47,560 nucleotides of DNA from Caldilineaceae bacterium bin34 (GTDB taxonomy: Bacteria > Chloroflexota > Anaerolineae > Caldilineales > Caldilineaceae): assembly GCA_002238555.1 (NCBI GenBank), contig MPMO01000036.1:1-47560 (forward strand), read 5' to 3'. A program made the position numbers and the translations under genes. Positions 34,428 through 43,811 of the stretch are shown here, in pieces. The notes under the pieces are model-generated. The model had not been told where the DNA came from. It worked only from the letters and a program-made list of their open reading frames with translations, and ran no database searches. Position 1 is the stretch's first letter. Each line of letters begins with the position of its first letter.

Positions 34428-34829
34428 GACGGAACTCCATACTGGCGGCAGTTGGTGCACCCGCGCCGGCACGGAAGGGGCCGAACAGGACGGGTTGGCG
34501 GAGACAGGGGGCCTGTGCCCGAATTGTACGCGTGCCTGTCCCAGACCGCGCGACCCGGTTGAGGCAGGCTCGGACGGACCGCGCCTGCCTGTAACCCCGG
34601 ATTGAGATCACCACGCCCTGCGCGCAGTGTCGACGAGGCCGTCCCACGGTTGTCAAGGCCATCTGCCGCGACTTGGTCACTGCTCAGGGACAGGGTTGAT
34701 GAATGAACGACTGGAGGCCGTTTTCAACTTGCCGGCCTACCGTACGGACTATACTCGGGACGCATTTCCCGCAAATATGTCCCGGTGACCATTTCAATCA
34801 CGGGGAAACCAATCCAGAAGAAGATAACC
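34428..34829. other. divergent intergenic region
   Basis: No gene is supported. A TATACT at about 34747 with TTGCCG 15 bp upstream is a weak promoter candidate for the dienelactone hydrolase. An in-frame GTG at 34785 would lengthen that protein by 15 residues. Confidence 0.3.
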
Positions 34830-35789
34830 ATGTGCCGTTCTCTCCTCCCGGGATCCCGAGATCTCACCTCCGCTGTTGTACCCCAGGCTCTGGGGGTAAG
34901 GAAGCGTCAAGAGTTGTTGGCGGCCGTTGATCAGTTTGAACACGGCCGCATTACCCGACGTAGTTTCGTGCAAAGAGCCAGTTCACTCGTGGGCGCCGGT
35001 GCCGCTTTGGCCCTGCTGGCTGCCTGTACCGTAACCGTTCCCCAACCTCCGGCTGCTCCCGAAGGCGTTGGGTCTGAAGGCGATGAAGAAGCCTCCGCCA
35101 CAGGCTTGACCACCTCCATGGTGGAATACGGCGAATACGATCAACAGACTCTTCAGGGTCATCTGGCGCTGCCCGCATCCGGTCCGGCGCCGGCTGTGCT
35201 GGTGATTCAGGAGTGGTGGGGCCTCAATCCGCATATCAAGGATGTCGCCAACCGTGTAGCCCAGGCAGGTTATGTCGCCCTTGCTCCGGACCTGTATCAC
35301 GGGGAGGTGGCTACGGAACCTACAGAGGCCCGCAAGCTGGCCATGGCGCTGGATCAGGCCACGGCCCTGGCCGAACTGGATGTGGCCGCCCGGTACCTGC
35401 TGGAGCTGGAATCCACCAAGGGATCCCAAGTGGGAATCATGGGCTTCTGTCTGGGCGGGCGAATCGCCCAGGCCTTCGCGGCCCACAATCCGCTGAATGC
35501 CGCGGCCGTTTCCTTCTACGGGACACCTTTGTCGGACGAGGAGGCCGCACAGGTGCATGGGGCCCTGCTGGCAATCTGGGGCGCAGCGGATCAGGCCTAT
35601 CCACTACCGCGCACCGAACAACTGGAACAGGCTTTGACGGCGGCCGGTGTACCCAACCGGCGTCTGGTGTATGAGGGGGCCGGGCACTCGTTCTTCAACG
35701 ATACCCGCTCTTCCTACCATGCCGACGCGGCCCAGGATGCCTGGCAACAGTCGTTGGAGTGGTTTGCCACTTACTTGGATACCCAATAA
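34830..35789 (+). CDS. Tat-exported lipoprotein dienelactone hydrolase
   Basis: About residue 40 is a twin-arginine motif TRRSFVQRAS, followed by a hydrophobic run and lipobox LLAAC, so the protein is likely exported folded and lipid-anchored. The mature part is a dienelactone-hydrolase alpha/beta fold with QEWWGLN (oxyanion Glu), nucleophile in GFCLGG, Asp in WGAADQAYP, and His in GAGHSFFND, the family's Cys-Asp-His set. Such enzymes open dienelactones or related esters. The start is uncertain: ATG 34830 here, or GTG 34785. It is not linked to other genes in an obvious operon. Confidence 0.88.
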   Translation: MCRSLLPGSRDLTSAVVPQALGVRKRQELLAAVDQFEHGRITRRSFVQRASSLVGAGAALALLAACTVTVPQPPAAPEGVGSEGDEEASATGLTTSMVEYGEYDQQTLQGHLALPASGPAPAVLVIQEWWGLNPHIKDVANRVAQAGYVALAPDLYHGEVATEPTEARKLAMALDQATALAELDVAARYLLELESTKGSQVGIMGFCLGGRIAQAFAAHNPLNAAAVSFYGTPLSDEEAAQVHGALLAIWGAADQAYPLPRTEQLEQALTAAGVPNRRLVYEGAGHSFFNDTRSSYHADAAQDAWQQSLEWFATYLDTQ

Positions 35790-35925
35790 AGAGAAAGGGC
35801 CCGGGTTCGCTATTTCCGTGCTGTGAACATCTGCCTGGATCTGAAAAGGGGGCCGGCCGGCGCGTTTGAGATCCCAACCCCTGCTTGGGGCCCTGCGGGC
35901 AATCGGACTGCTGATACAAGCACAG

Positions 35926-36477
35926 TCAAGGCATTGGCTTCGCGCAGTCGAACCTTGCCGGCAGGTCGGGCCCGGCAACCGACCCCGAATGGGCGTGGGT
36001 GGGAGTGGCACAAGGCATGGTCGTGATCGTGGATTGGCGACCGTCGAACCGGCCGTTCGGGTTTGCACGGATGGCTCGCAACTGCTTCAGGACGCCCAGC
36101 ACGTCGGCGGTACCCTCCTCGAGGCCGCACTCCCAGACGGTCAGGACCGTCCAGCCCAGTGCCTGCAGTGCGGCTCGGTTCCGCGCGTCCCTGGCCACGT
36201 TGCCGTCCAGCTTGCGGTCCCAGAACTCGCGGTTCGACGAGGGCCGGCTGGTCTTGGCACAGCCGTGCTGGTGCCAGAAGCAGCCGTGCACAAAGACGGC
36301 CACCTTGTATTGAGTCAGGGCCAGATCGGGCTTTCCCGGCAGTGTGCGCGAGTGCAGCCGGTACCGGAAACCCGCGCGCCAGACCGCCTTCCTTACGTAC
36401 ATCTCGGGCTTGGTGTCCCGGCTGCGTATGCGCGCCATGAGACGCGAGCGTTCCTTGGGGTTCAGCGTGTCGGCCAT
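35926..36477 (-). CDS. vsr: very short patch repair (Vsr) endonuclease
   Basis: The 183-residue protein has the family's signature blocks: MARIRSRDTKPEMYVRK, GFRYRLH, LPGKPDLAL (catalytic Asp of the PD-type site), VAVFVHGCFWHQHGC (Cys/His zinc ligands), FWDRKLDGNVARD and VLTVWECGLE. It nicks beside T:G mismatches arising from deaminated 5-methylcytosine. The C-terminal ~45 residues beyond the family core (from NPNGRF) are extra and may be a consequence of a lost original stop. No cytosine methylase gene lies next to it in the window. Confidence 0.92.
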   Translation of the reverse strand: MADTLNPKERSRLMARIRSRDTKPEMYVRKAVWRAGFRYRLHSRTLPGKPDLALTQYKVAVFVHGCFWHQHGCAKTSRPSSNREFWDRKLDGNVARDARNRAALQALGWTVLTVWECGLEEGTADVLGVLKQLRAIRANPNGRFDGRQSTITTMPCATPTHAHSGSVAGPDLPARFDCAKPMP

Positions 36478-36726
36478 GCGGGTTTGGTTTTCGAGTGCCT
36501 TGCAGGGAACGATGCAGCCGGATCCAGGGAGGGGGTCTCGGCCAGGCAACAGTGGGGACTGCCTGAATCCTGACACAACTTCATTCGCGCGGAAATCGAT
36601 GCCGTCCCCGGCGTACACGCCGGATCGGATGGCTTCCCGGTTGTGCACCCACCCGGTCGGGGCGGGGCTTTATACTGATCTGCTTGACGTGCCTCTGACC
36701 TTCCGCATGAACCACAGGACTGCGCC

Positions 36727-37773
36727 GTGACGGCCGACACAAGTTATCCCGCCATCGTGGACGGCCACAACGACACCTTGTTGCGGCTGATACGCGGACG
36801 CGGCCAGTTGCAAACGCAGTTCCACGAAGAGGGTACGGAAGGACACTTGGACCTGCCCCGCATGCGCAAAGGCGGCATGGCCGGCGGCTTCTTTGCCATG
36901 TACACCCCGGACAAGGACTACCGGGGTGATGAGCCCCTTCCGTCACGGGGGCAGGAAGTGCCCCAGGACTATGCCCTGGACTTTGTGCTCCGCATGTTCG
37001 CCATCCTGTTGGATCTGGACCGGACCCTGTCCCCCGAGTTTTCGCTGGTCAGGACCGTGCCGGAAATGCTGGAGGCCTTGGCCAACGATCGCTGCCTGGC
37101 GATTGCCCACATCGAGGATGCGTCTCCGCTGGATCCGGAACTGACGCTCCTGCCCCTGCTGTACGACCTCGGCCTGCGTTCGATTGGACCGGTTTGGAGC
37201 CGCACCAACGCCTTTGGGCATGGGGTGTCCTTCGACTTCCCCGGCTCCCCGGACCAGGGGCCGGGCCTCACGGAGCCCGGCAAGGCACTCGTCAAGGCGT
37301 GCAACGACTTGGGGATCATGATCGACCTGTCCCACCTGAACGAAAAGGGCTTCTGGGACGTGGCCGAACTGTCGGAGGATCCGCTGGTGGCCACCCACTC
37401 CTGCGTGCACATCCTGTCCAATTCCGCCCGCAACCTGACCGACCTGCAGCTCGACGCCATCGCCGAGACCAACGGCGTGGTGGGCATCAACTTCAACACG
37501 GGCTTCCTGCGGCCGGACGGCGCCACCGACACCTCCACCTCCCATACCGAAATCGTCAGGCACGCGGCCTATGTGACGGATCGCATCGGTATCGACCACG
37601 TGGCCCTGGGCTCGGACTTCGACGGCGCCACCATGCCCGGCGATCTGTCGGACTGCAGCAAGCTGCCGGCACTCATGGCGTCGCTGGAGGAAACCGGCTT
37701 CGACGCGTCGGACCTGCGCAAGCTGGCCCACGGCAACTGGGTCCGCATCCTGCAGCAAACCTGGCATCACTAA
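36727..37773 (+). CDS. membrane dipeptidase (peptidase family M19)
   Basis: The 348-residue zinc peptidase has metal motifs DGHNDT (H-x-D), Glu in AHIEDA, and His residues in DLSHLNEKG and THSCVH. The late GSDFDG motif is also present. M19 enzymes cleave dipeptides, often with a D-residue or cyclic link. The start is GTG 36727. It is the first gene of a compact plus-strand run with a DapA-like enzyme 22 bp on, an SDR and a sugar isomerase. This suggests a catabolic operon for an amino-acid- or sugar-linked compound. Confidence 0.92.
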   Translation: MTADTSYPAIVDGHNDTLLRLIRGRGQLQTQFHEEGTEGHLDLPRMRKGGMAGGFFAMYTPDKDYRGDEPLPSRGQEVPQDYALDFVLRMFAILLDLDRTLSPEFSLVRTVPEMLEALANDRCLAIAHIEDASPLDPELTLLPLLYDLGLRSIGPVWSRTNAFGHGVSFDFPGSPDQGPGLTEPGKALVKACNDLGIMIDLSHLNEKGFWDVAELSEDPLVATHSCVHILSNSARNLTDLQLDAIAETNGVVGINFNTGFLRPDGATDTSTSHTEIVRHAAYVTDRIGIDHVALGSDFDGATMPGDLSDCSKLPALMASLEETGFDASDLRKLAHGNWVRILQQTWHH

Positions 37774-37795
37774 TTTGGGAGAAAATGCACCCGCT

Positions 37796-38722
37796 ATGGA
37801 TCTGGCAACCCTTCTGGACGGCCTGAACAGCGTCACCGCCATTCCCATCGTGCCCCTCAGGGGCGGGGCCGTGGACTTTGACGGCCACCGGCTGAACATC
37901 CGCTACCTGATGGAGAACAACCATCTGGACAACGGCCGCAAACGAGTCGTCTCCGTGGCCGGCACCAGCCTGCTGCATCACCTGTGTCTCGAGGATCAGA
38001 ACCGGCTCTTCGACGCCACCGGGGAAGTCATGGGCGCCGATGGCATTCTCATGAGCGCCGTGGTGCCGAACCCGCTGGCGGACGCGCGCTGCCAGATCCG
38101 CGCCCACCTGGGCCTGGCGCGCCGGCCGGACGTGATCCTGATCATGCCCCTCACCGGGGTCTTCAGTCCGGACGGCCTCTGCCAGGGCCTGGCCGAACTC
38201 GCGGAGGAATTCGGCGGCGAGGGGGCCCGGTTTCTCTATTACCTAAGGGCAACGCGCGACCGGGATGCCGTACTGCAGTTGATGGCGGATTCCCCGCACT
38301 TTGTGGGGGTCAAGGTCGGTACGGACGTGGCGGATGCCGCCTACATGGCGGAGCGCGCTCCGGAGGACACGATCGTGATGTGGGGCATCGGCGACCGCAG
38401 CACGGCCGCCGCCCAAAAAGGCACCAAGGGCCATACCTCCGGCACGGCCGTGGTGGTGACCCGCACGGCGGATGAAATCAACAACGCCCAGCGGGCGGGC
38501 GACTGGGACCGCGCCCTGGAGTGGGAGGCGTACATCCAGGCGCTGGAGGACATCCGGTTTCGCAACGGCCGCGCCTTCAACTACACCGCCGTGATCGAGG
38601 CCCTGAACCAGATTGGCGGCGACGTGACCGGCGGCGAAGGCGGATTCTTCAACCCGCCCGCCGACCGCGCCCTGCAGGCGGAGGTCAAGGAAGCCATCGC
38701 AACAATGGCTCCCCTGCACTGA
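37796..38722 (+). CDS. DapA-family class I aldolase (dihydrodipicolinate-synthase-like)
   Basis: The 308-residue TIM-barrel protein has the Schiff-base Lys in GVKVGTD and a Tyr in FLYYLRAT (near the family's catalytic Tyr). The family GTTGE loop is replaced by VAGTSLLHHL, so it is not a standard DHDP synthase. A related keto-acid aldolase or lyase role (e.g. 5-dehydro-4-deoxyglucarate type) is likelier. ATG 37796 is used; TTG 37775 is an alternative with no clear advantage. It follows the M19 gene by 22 bp. Confidence 0.82.
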   Translation: MDLATLLDGLNSVTAIPIVPLRGGAVDFDGHRLNIRYLMENNHLDNGRKRVVSVAGTSLLHHLCLEDQNRLFDATGEVMGADGILMSAVVPNPLADARCQIRAHLGLARRPDVILIMPLTGVFSPDGLCQGLAELAEEFGGEGARFLYYLRATRDRDAVLQLMADSPHFVGVKVGTDVADAAYMAERAPEDTIVMWGIGDRSTAAAQKGTKGHTSGTAVVVTRTADEINNAQRAGDWDRALEWEAYIQALEDIRFRNGRAFNYTAVIEALNQIGGDVTGGEGGFFNPPADRALQAEVKEAIATMAPLH

Positions 38723-38759
38723 TTTCCTTCATGGCTTCGGCCGAGGAAGCAGCGGCTTT

Positions 38760-39581
38760 ATGACAAACAACGGCAGACTGGCTGGACAGACGGCCTGGGT
38801 GACGGGGGCGGCGTCCGGCATGGGAGCCGCCGTGGCGCGCCTGTTCGTTGAGGAAGGGGCTGCGGTGGCCGCAGTGGACATTCAGGCCGAACCGGGCGCG
38901 CAGGTCGCGGCCCAAATCACCGAGGCGGGCGGCACGGCCGAGTTCCACAACTGCGACGTCACCGACAGCAACGCGGTCAAGGCCAGCCTGGACAAGGCCG
39001 CGGCGTCCCTGGGGCCGCCCTCGATCATCGTGAACTGCGCCGGCATCGTCCATGTGGCCAAGCTGGACGAGTATCCCGAGTCGGACTGGGACCAGTTGAT
39101 GGGAGTCAACCTCAAGTCGGTCTACCTGTCCGTGCGGCACGGCATGCCGTACCTGCGGCAATACGAACGCAGCTACATGGTCAACATTGCCTCCGTGGGC
39201 AGTTTCATCGCCCAGGGGGACACGCCGGCCTATATCGCGTCCAAATACGCGGTCCTGGGCCTGAGCAACAACATCGCCGTGGACTACGCCCGGGACGGCC
39301 TGCGCTGCAACTGCGTCTGTCCGGGCATCACCGACACCCCCATGCTTCGCTACCACTTGAGCACCGGCCCGGATCCGGAAGCAACGCTGGCCATGCGGCT
39401 CAAGCGGGTGCCGACCGGCGTGGTGATCACGCCGGAACAGATCGCCCGGGCCGTGCTGTACCTGAGCTGTGAGGACTCGGCCGGAATCACCGGCACCTCC
39501 CTGGTCGTGGACGGCGGCTACATTGCACCGGCGGAGTGGGAGACCGACACCACCCGTTTCATGGACAGCCCGGAGGCCTGA
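38760..39581 (+). CDS. short-chain dehydrogenase/reductase
   Basis: The 273-residue classical SDR shows TGAASGMG (NAD-binding), VNCAG, a catalytic Ser in ASVGS and YIASK. Asp after strand 2 (AVDIQ) points to NAD preference. SLVVDGGY near the end is typical for the family. It starts 37 bp after the DapA-like gene, and the isomerase begins one base after its stop, so translation is coupled. Confidence 0.9.
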   Translation: MTNNGRLAGQTAWVTGAASGMGAAVARLFVEEGAAVAAVDIQAEPGAQVAAQITEAGGTAEFHNCDVTDSNAVKASLDKAAASLGPPSIIVNCAGIVHVAKLDEYPESDWDQLMGVNLKSVYLSVRHGMPYLRQYERSYMVNIASVGSFIAQGDTPAYIASKYAVLGLSNNIAVDYARDGLRCNCVCPGITDTPMLRYHLSTGPDPEATLAMRLKRVPTGVVITPEQIARAVLYLSCEDSAGITGTSLVVDGGYIAPAEWETDTTRFMDSPEA

Positions 39582-39582
39582 G

Positions 39583-40425
39583 ATGCGCGCCCGACTTGCC
39601 TGCGCCGACTTCACCTTCCCCCTGCTGGAGCACCATGCCTCCCTGCAGCTGATTCAGTTGATGGGTTTCCGGGGCGTGGACATCGGACTCTTTGAAGGCC
39701 GGTCCCACATCCAGCCGTCCGGGGAATTTGGGGATCCGGTGGCCTCGGGCCAGCGTCTCGAGCGCAGGCTGTCGAACCTGGGCTTGGAAGTTGCGGATAT
39801 CTTCCTGCAGCTGGACCTGGACTTCGTGCCGTTTGCCATCAACCAGCCGGACGACACCCGTCGGCTGCATGCCCGCGAGCAGTTCCTGAGGGCCCTGGAC
39901 TATGCCGCCGCCTGCGGCAGCCGGCACGTCACCGCGCTGCCGGGCGTGCGCTTCCCGGAGGAATCGCACCGGGACTCCCTGGACCGGGCCAAGGAGGAGT
40001 TGGCCTGGCGGGTGGAACGGGCACAGCGGCTACGGCTGGAGTTCAGCGTCGAACCGCACGTGGGTTCGATTGTCGACACCCCGCGCAAGGCCCGGGCCCT
40101 GGCCCGAGGCGTGGACGGCCTGACCCTGACCCTGGACTATACCCACTTCACGCGGCAGGGGGTACCCGACGAGGACATTGAGCCCCTCGTGGAACATGCC
40201 AGCCACTTCCACTTCCGCGGGGCGCGCCAGGACCGTCTGCAGGCGTCCATGGCGGAGAACACGATCGACTACGAACGGGTCCTGACGCGGATGGAGGAGG
40301 TCGGCTATCCGGGCTGGCACGCGGTGGAGTACGTGTGGAGCGACTGGGAGCACTGCAACGAGTGCGACAACGTGTCGGAAACCATCATCCTGCGGGATCT
40401 GATCCGCAGGCACTGTACAGGGTGA
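39583..40425 (+). CDS. sugar phosphate isomerase/epimerase family protein
   Basis: This 280-residue AP-endonuclease-2-fold protein shares residues of the isomerase family: Glu in FSVEPHVGS, Asp/His in LTLDYTHF, His in SHFHFRGA, Glu in HAVEYVWSDW. The Cys-rich CNECDN near the end is unusual. The ATG 39583 is one base after the SDR stop. A short block of it (about 39930-39983) reappears in frame at 45290-45343, a paralog fragment. Possible roles are isomerisation or lactone/keto-sugar handling in the dipeptidase operon. Confidence 0.85.
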   Translation: MRARLACADFTFPLLEHHASLQLIQLMGFRGVDIGLFEGRSHIQPSGEFGDPVASGQRLERRLSNLGLEVADIFLQLDLDFVPFAINQPDDTRRLHAREQFLRALDYAAACGSRHVTALPGVRFPEESHRDSLDRAKEELAWRVERAQRLRLEFSVEPHVGSIVDTPRKARALARGVDGLTLTLDYTHFTRQGVPDEDIEPLVEHASHFHFRGARQDRLQASMAENTIDYERVLTRMEEVGYPGWHAVEYVWSDWEHCNECDNVSETIILRDLIRRHCTG

Positions 40426-40599
40426 CTCGCCGCAAGGCTTGGTAGGCCTCGACAGTCCAAGGGTCGCAAATCCAAGACCTCCATGGCACCGGGTGTCCAG
40501 CCGGCTCGATGCCGGGCCGCGCCCGGCGTGTCGGATACAGGGGTCTACAAGACCTCCGGGGATCGCACTCCGCCTCGTCGCCCTCGCTGGACTCCACTC

Positions 40600-41796
40600 T
40601 CAAGCCGCGGCCCGTGGATAGCGGCGACCGTTCAGTTGCTTCCCAATGAACGTCGGCCGCACAAAGTACTGATAGATCACCAGGATCAAGCAGGTTGCCG
40701 TGACCGTGACGAGCGCGAGCTTCACGATTCCCGGGAGGGGCATGTCCCTCAAGAGGAGGGGCAGCAACATGACGAACGGCACGTGGACGAGGTAGATCCA
40801 GTACGAGGCGTCCGCCATGTACCGCCAGCGATGGTTCGGTTTGTCCATGTAGCGGAGGAAGAGTCCGATCAGGCCATAGGCCAGGAACCACATGGCCAGC
40901 GAGAGGAAGGCGACCGCCCCCACATGGTGGACCGTCGAAGTCCCCGTGCAGATCCTGTCCGGACCGGCATGGCAGCCGGCGTCGGCGAAGGACCGGTACA
41001 CGAAGAAGCACACGATGCCCACAGCAAGATGGAGCCACGCGGGACGCTTGAAGCCTTCCAACGTCTCTCGGCGGCAGAACAGCAGCCAACCGACTGTGAA
41101 GAACAGGCACCACAGCGCCATCTGGCGCGGGGTTGGGATCGGACCGGCGTAGTAGTCGATGGCCCACGACTGCATCCGATACAGAATGGTGCCGGCGACC
41201 AGGACCAGCACCACAATGCCTCCCCGGTGCATCAGACGTTCAAAGAGGTCCAGCGTCCAGGTACGCACCCGCTCCGGGATGCGAACGGAGAGCAACCGCA
41301 CCCCGCTCGCGACCACGCAAAGGATCATCAGATGGTAGAGGAACCACAGATGCAGGAAGAGGTAGCGCACTGCGTCCGCCGACATCAGCTCGTCCCTGCC
41401 ATAGGTATGGGATGGCGGGGCGGAGCTGAACCGGGAGGCATACGTCATGGCGAAGTACATCGTGGCCGCCAGCACGGGCCAGGCCACCAGGAACGGCACC
41501 CCGATCCGGCTCCATCGATTCCGCAGGAATGCCGGGATGCTCCGTGTCTGCACCAGGTACGCCGCGAAGAAACCTGCAATCGCAAAAAAGACCGGCAGCT
41601 GGAACACACGGATGAAGACGATCACCCAGTGAGCAAGGATGTCGGCCTGGGCATCTTTGTACGGCCAGCCCTCGAAAACGGTGGGTTCGTAGCTCATCGC
41701 GGCGTGTCGAACCACCCCAAGGAGCATCAAGACCGCACGCAGCCGGTCGAGTGAGTGATATCGCGGAATCGTGACCTGGGACCGAGTGTCGGCCAA
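40600..41796 (-). CDS. acyltransferase family 3 membrane protein (OafA/YrhL-like)
   Basis: The 398-residue integral membrane protein has about ten hydrophobic segments. It shows the family N-terminus YHSLDRLRAVLMLLGVVRHAAM (contains the R-x-x-A/G and catalytic-type His) and SYWIYLVHVPFV near the C-terminus. Such enzymes transfer acyl groups to sugars, lipids or antibiotics. The frame is open further up into the P450 gene in another phase; TTG 41796, 18 bp after the P450 stop, is the most sensible start. The short gap makes a two-gene operon with the GPP34-P450 fusion likely, so the acyl group might be put on the P450 product or its lipid. Confidence 0.85.
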   Translation of the reverse strand: MADTRSQVTIPRYHSLDRLRAVLMLLGVVRHAAMSYEPTVFEGWPYKDAQADILAHWVIVFIRVFQLPVFFAIAGFFAAYLVQTRSIPAFLRNRWSRIGVPFLVAWPVLAATMYFAMTYASRFSSAPPSHTYGRDELMSADAVRYLFLHLWFLYHLMILCVVASGVRLLSVRIPERVRTWTLDLFERLMHRGGIVVLVLVAGTILYRMQSWAIDYYAGPIPTPRQMALWCLFFTVGWLLFCRRETLEGFKRPAWLHLAVGIVCFFVYRSFADAGCHAGPDRICTGTSTVHHVGAVAFLSLAMWFLAYGLIGLFLRYMDKPNHRWRYMADASYWIYLVHVPFVMLLPLLLRDMPLPGIVKLALVTVTATCLILVIYQYFVRPTFIGKQLNGRRYPRAAA

Positions 41797-41813
41797 GCGT
41801 CCTGATGCTTGGT

Positions 41814-43811
41814 TCAGTTCGTCACCGGGGCGTTGTGCGTCCGGCGGCCAAGAATACGGATCCTGAAGCCGATGGGCTGCATGGTCGGGAACGATCTCAC
41901 CCGCAGGGCATGATCCGGAACAAGCGGCTCCAGCACGAGTTCCCGCAGAATCGTCGCCATGGTGAGGCAGAGCTGAACCGAGACGAGACCGCTGCCGAGA
42001 CACCGGTGGTGGCCGGCTCCGAAGGGGGCGTAGGCGCCGAGCTGCCGGTGTTCGCCGCGGGCCTGGGTGTAGCGGTCGATGTCGAAGTGCTCCGGTTCCG
42101 GAAAGTATTCCTCGAGCGTGTGTCCCACGGCTGTGCCGATCATGACCTGGGTCCCCGCAGGTACCGTGTGTCCCGCGAACTCGAAGGAGTTGGAGGTCAT
42201 CCGAAGCACGGCCGGCGATACCGGATGGAGCCGAAGGGTCTCCATCGCCACGCGGCGCGAAACGTCGAGCCGCCGCAGTCCCTCGTCGGACACAAGGTCC
42301 TGCTCGAAGAAGGTGTCCGCCTCGGCGGTCATGCGCTCCATGAGCTGCGGACGCTTCAGCATGTTGTAGAGCATGAACGAGCAGGTGCTCGCCGTGGTGT
42401 CCAGTCCGACCATGTAGGGTGCCAGCACGGTCAGGTTCAGGTTGGTCTCGGGCAGGAGCTGAGAATCGGCCTCACGCAAATCGAGCATGAGGTCGATGAA
42501 GTCCCGGTGCGTCCCGCGGGGACCCACCGTCCGCTTGTGCGCGAGGACCTTCTGGGCCAATTCAAAGGCTCGCGTGCGGGCACGCCGGAAGCGCGGGAGC
42601 TTCATGACATGCGGCAACGTGGCCGAGCTCAGAAGCAACCCGCCGAGGAGCGTGGCCAGGGTCTGGGTGTAGCCTTGGGGCGAATGGTCCGCCATCAGGT
42701 AGCCCATTTGCTCGGCAATGACGCTCTGGAATGCCGGCAACGCCTCGAACGGCTTGCCAACCGGCCACTTGGCGATCTCGTCGCGGGTAATGTCGACGAC
42801 CTCCCTCGCCTGTTCCCTCACGACGCGGGCCGCGTACCCCTTGGCTTGGGCCTTCCGCGTGGTGACGTGGTCAATGCCGTCCATGGTCAGGATCGAACGC
42901 GACGCGTCCATCTGCCTATGGAAGTTCGCCATGGGCTCGAGTGATCGAAAGACCGCTTGTCCGTGCGACATCAGGAAGTTGACCGCTTCCGGTCCCGCGA
43001 TGCACACGAACCGGCGTCCGGGAACGCGTATCCTGAAGATCGGGCCCAGGTCGCGGTACTGGCGGGCAAGGAACGACACGATTCCCTTCCTCAGGGCCAA
43101 GCCGTTGCCCATCAGCGGCAGGCCCGGTACGACCGGGATCTCTCTCGGGTGCGGGGGCCTCGGAGATGATGCGTCGGGCGCCTCCAGTCCCTTGATCGCC
43201 AAGTTCATCGCCCGGCCGATCAGGTCGAGATTCTTGAGCAGGTCGACGCGCTCTTGGACCTGCTCCCGTTCCTCCGACGACAGAATGGTGCGGAACACCC
43301 CGCAGGCGTCTGCCAGCGTGATCAACGCGATGTCGCGCGGATCCGGGATGTCGTCGCCGAACAGCACACGCATGACACGCAACTTGGCTTCTTCGACCTG
43401 CCGCCCGTCCGCGGTGGGGTAACGCCGCGACCGGGACACCGCGGGGACCAGGGACAGAAGCCCCTGTGCCTCGGATCTCAGGATTCCGCGCTCAATCAGA
43501 CGGTCCAACGCGGCACGTCGAATCCGGTCTCCCCGCTCGGCGCTCCGCTCCAGCCAATAGCCCGTGTCGCGCGACTTGCCCTCGCTCGCGATCTCGGCCA
43601 GTGTCGGATCGAGAATTTCGTCGCCGAAAGGCGTGGGGTCCACGAGCACCAGACGCTCGAGATCCGTGTCGATGCGGTCTTCGAGCGCGAGATCCATCAG
43701 CACCGCTCCGGCGAGCGCCAAGTTGAGTGAGCGCGGGGGCAGGCTGGTGGCCAGATCCCCCCGCCCTTCATCCAGGACGAGAACCAGGATTTCCTCGGCA
43801 AACCTCAGCAT
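41814..43811 (-). CDS. GPP34 (Golgi phosphoprotein 3-like) domain fused to cytochrome P450
   Basis: ATG 43811 (GGAG 6-9 bases upstream) begins a 665-residue fusion. Residues 1-215 are a GPP34-like domain: RFAEEILVLVLDEGRG, LALAGAVLMDLALEDRID, LDRLIERGILR, DPRDIALITLADACGVFR. Residues ~240-665 are a cytochrome P450 with I-helix MVGLDTTAST (near 468), the E-x-x-R motif ETLR (near 521) and the heme loop FGAGHHRCLGSG with ligand Cys near residue 603. In eukaryotes and some bacteria GPP34 domains bind lipids and retain glycosyltransferases at membranes. A natural inference is that it anchors a soluble P450 to a membrane patch. No ferredoxin partner is nearby. The next gene encodes an acyltransferase. 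Confidence 0.88.
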   Translation of the reverse strand: MLRFAEEILVLVLDEGRGDLATSLPPRSLNLALAGAVLMDLALEDRIDTDLERLVLVDPTPFGDEILDPTLAEIASEGKSRDTGYWLERSAERGDRIRRAALDRLIERGILRSEAQGLLSLVPAVSRSRRYPTADGRQVEEAKLRVMRVLFGDDIPDPRDIALITLADACGVFRTILSSEEREQVQERVDLLKNLDLIGRAMNLAIKGLEAPDASSPRPPHPREIPVVPGLPLMGNGLALRKGIVSFLARQYRDLGPIFRIRVPGRRFVCIAGPEAVNFLMSHGQAVFRSLEPMANFHRQMDASRSILTMDGIDHVTTRKAQAKGYAARVVREQAREVVDITRDEIAKWPVGKPFEALPAFQSVIAEQMGYLMADHSPQGYTQTLATLLGGLLLSSATLPHVMKLPRFRRARTRAFELAQKVLAHKRTVGPRGTHRDFIDLMLDLREADSQLLPETNLNLTVLAPYMVGLDTTASTCSFMLYNMLKRPQLMERMTAEADTFFEQDLVSDEGLRRLDVSRRVAMETLRLHPVSPAVLRMTSNSFEFAGHTVPAGTQVMIGTAVGHTLEEYFPEPEHFDIDRYTQARGEHRQLGAYAPFGAGHHRCLGSGLVSVQLCLTMATILRELVLEPLVPDHALRVRSFPTMQPIGFRIRILGRRTHNAPVTN

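Noticed and set aside
40483..41754. 423-codon open frame on the plus strand
   Set aside because: It lies opposite the acyltransferase; composition is His/Glu/Gln-rich and no family is recognised.
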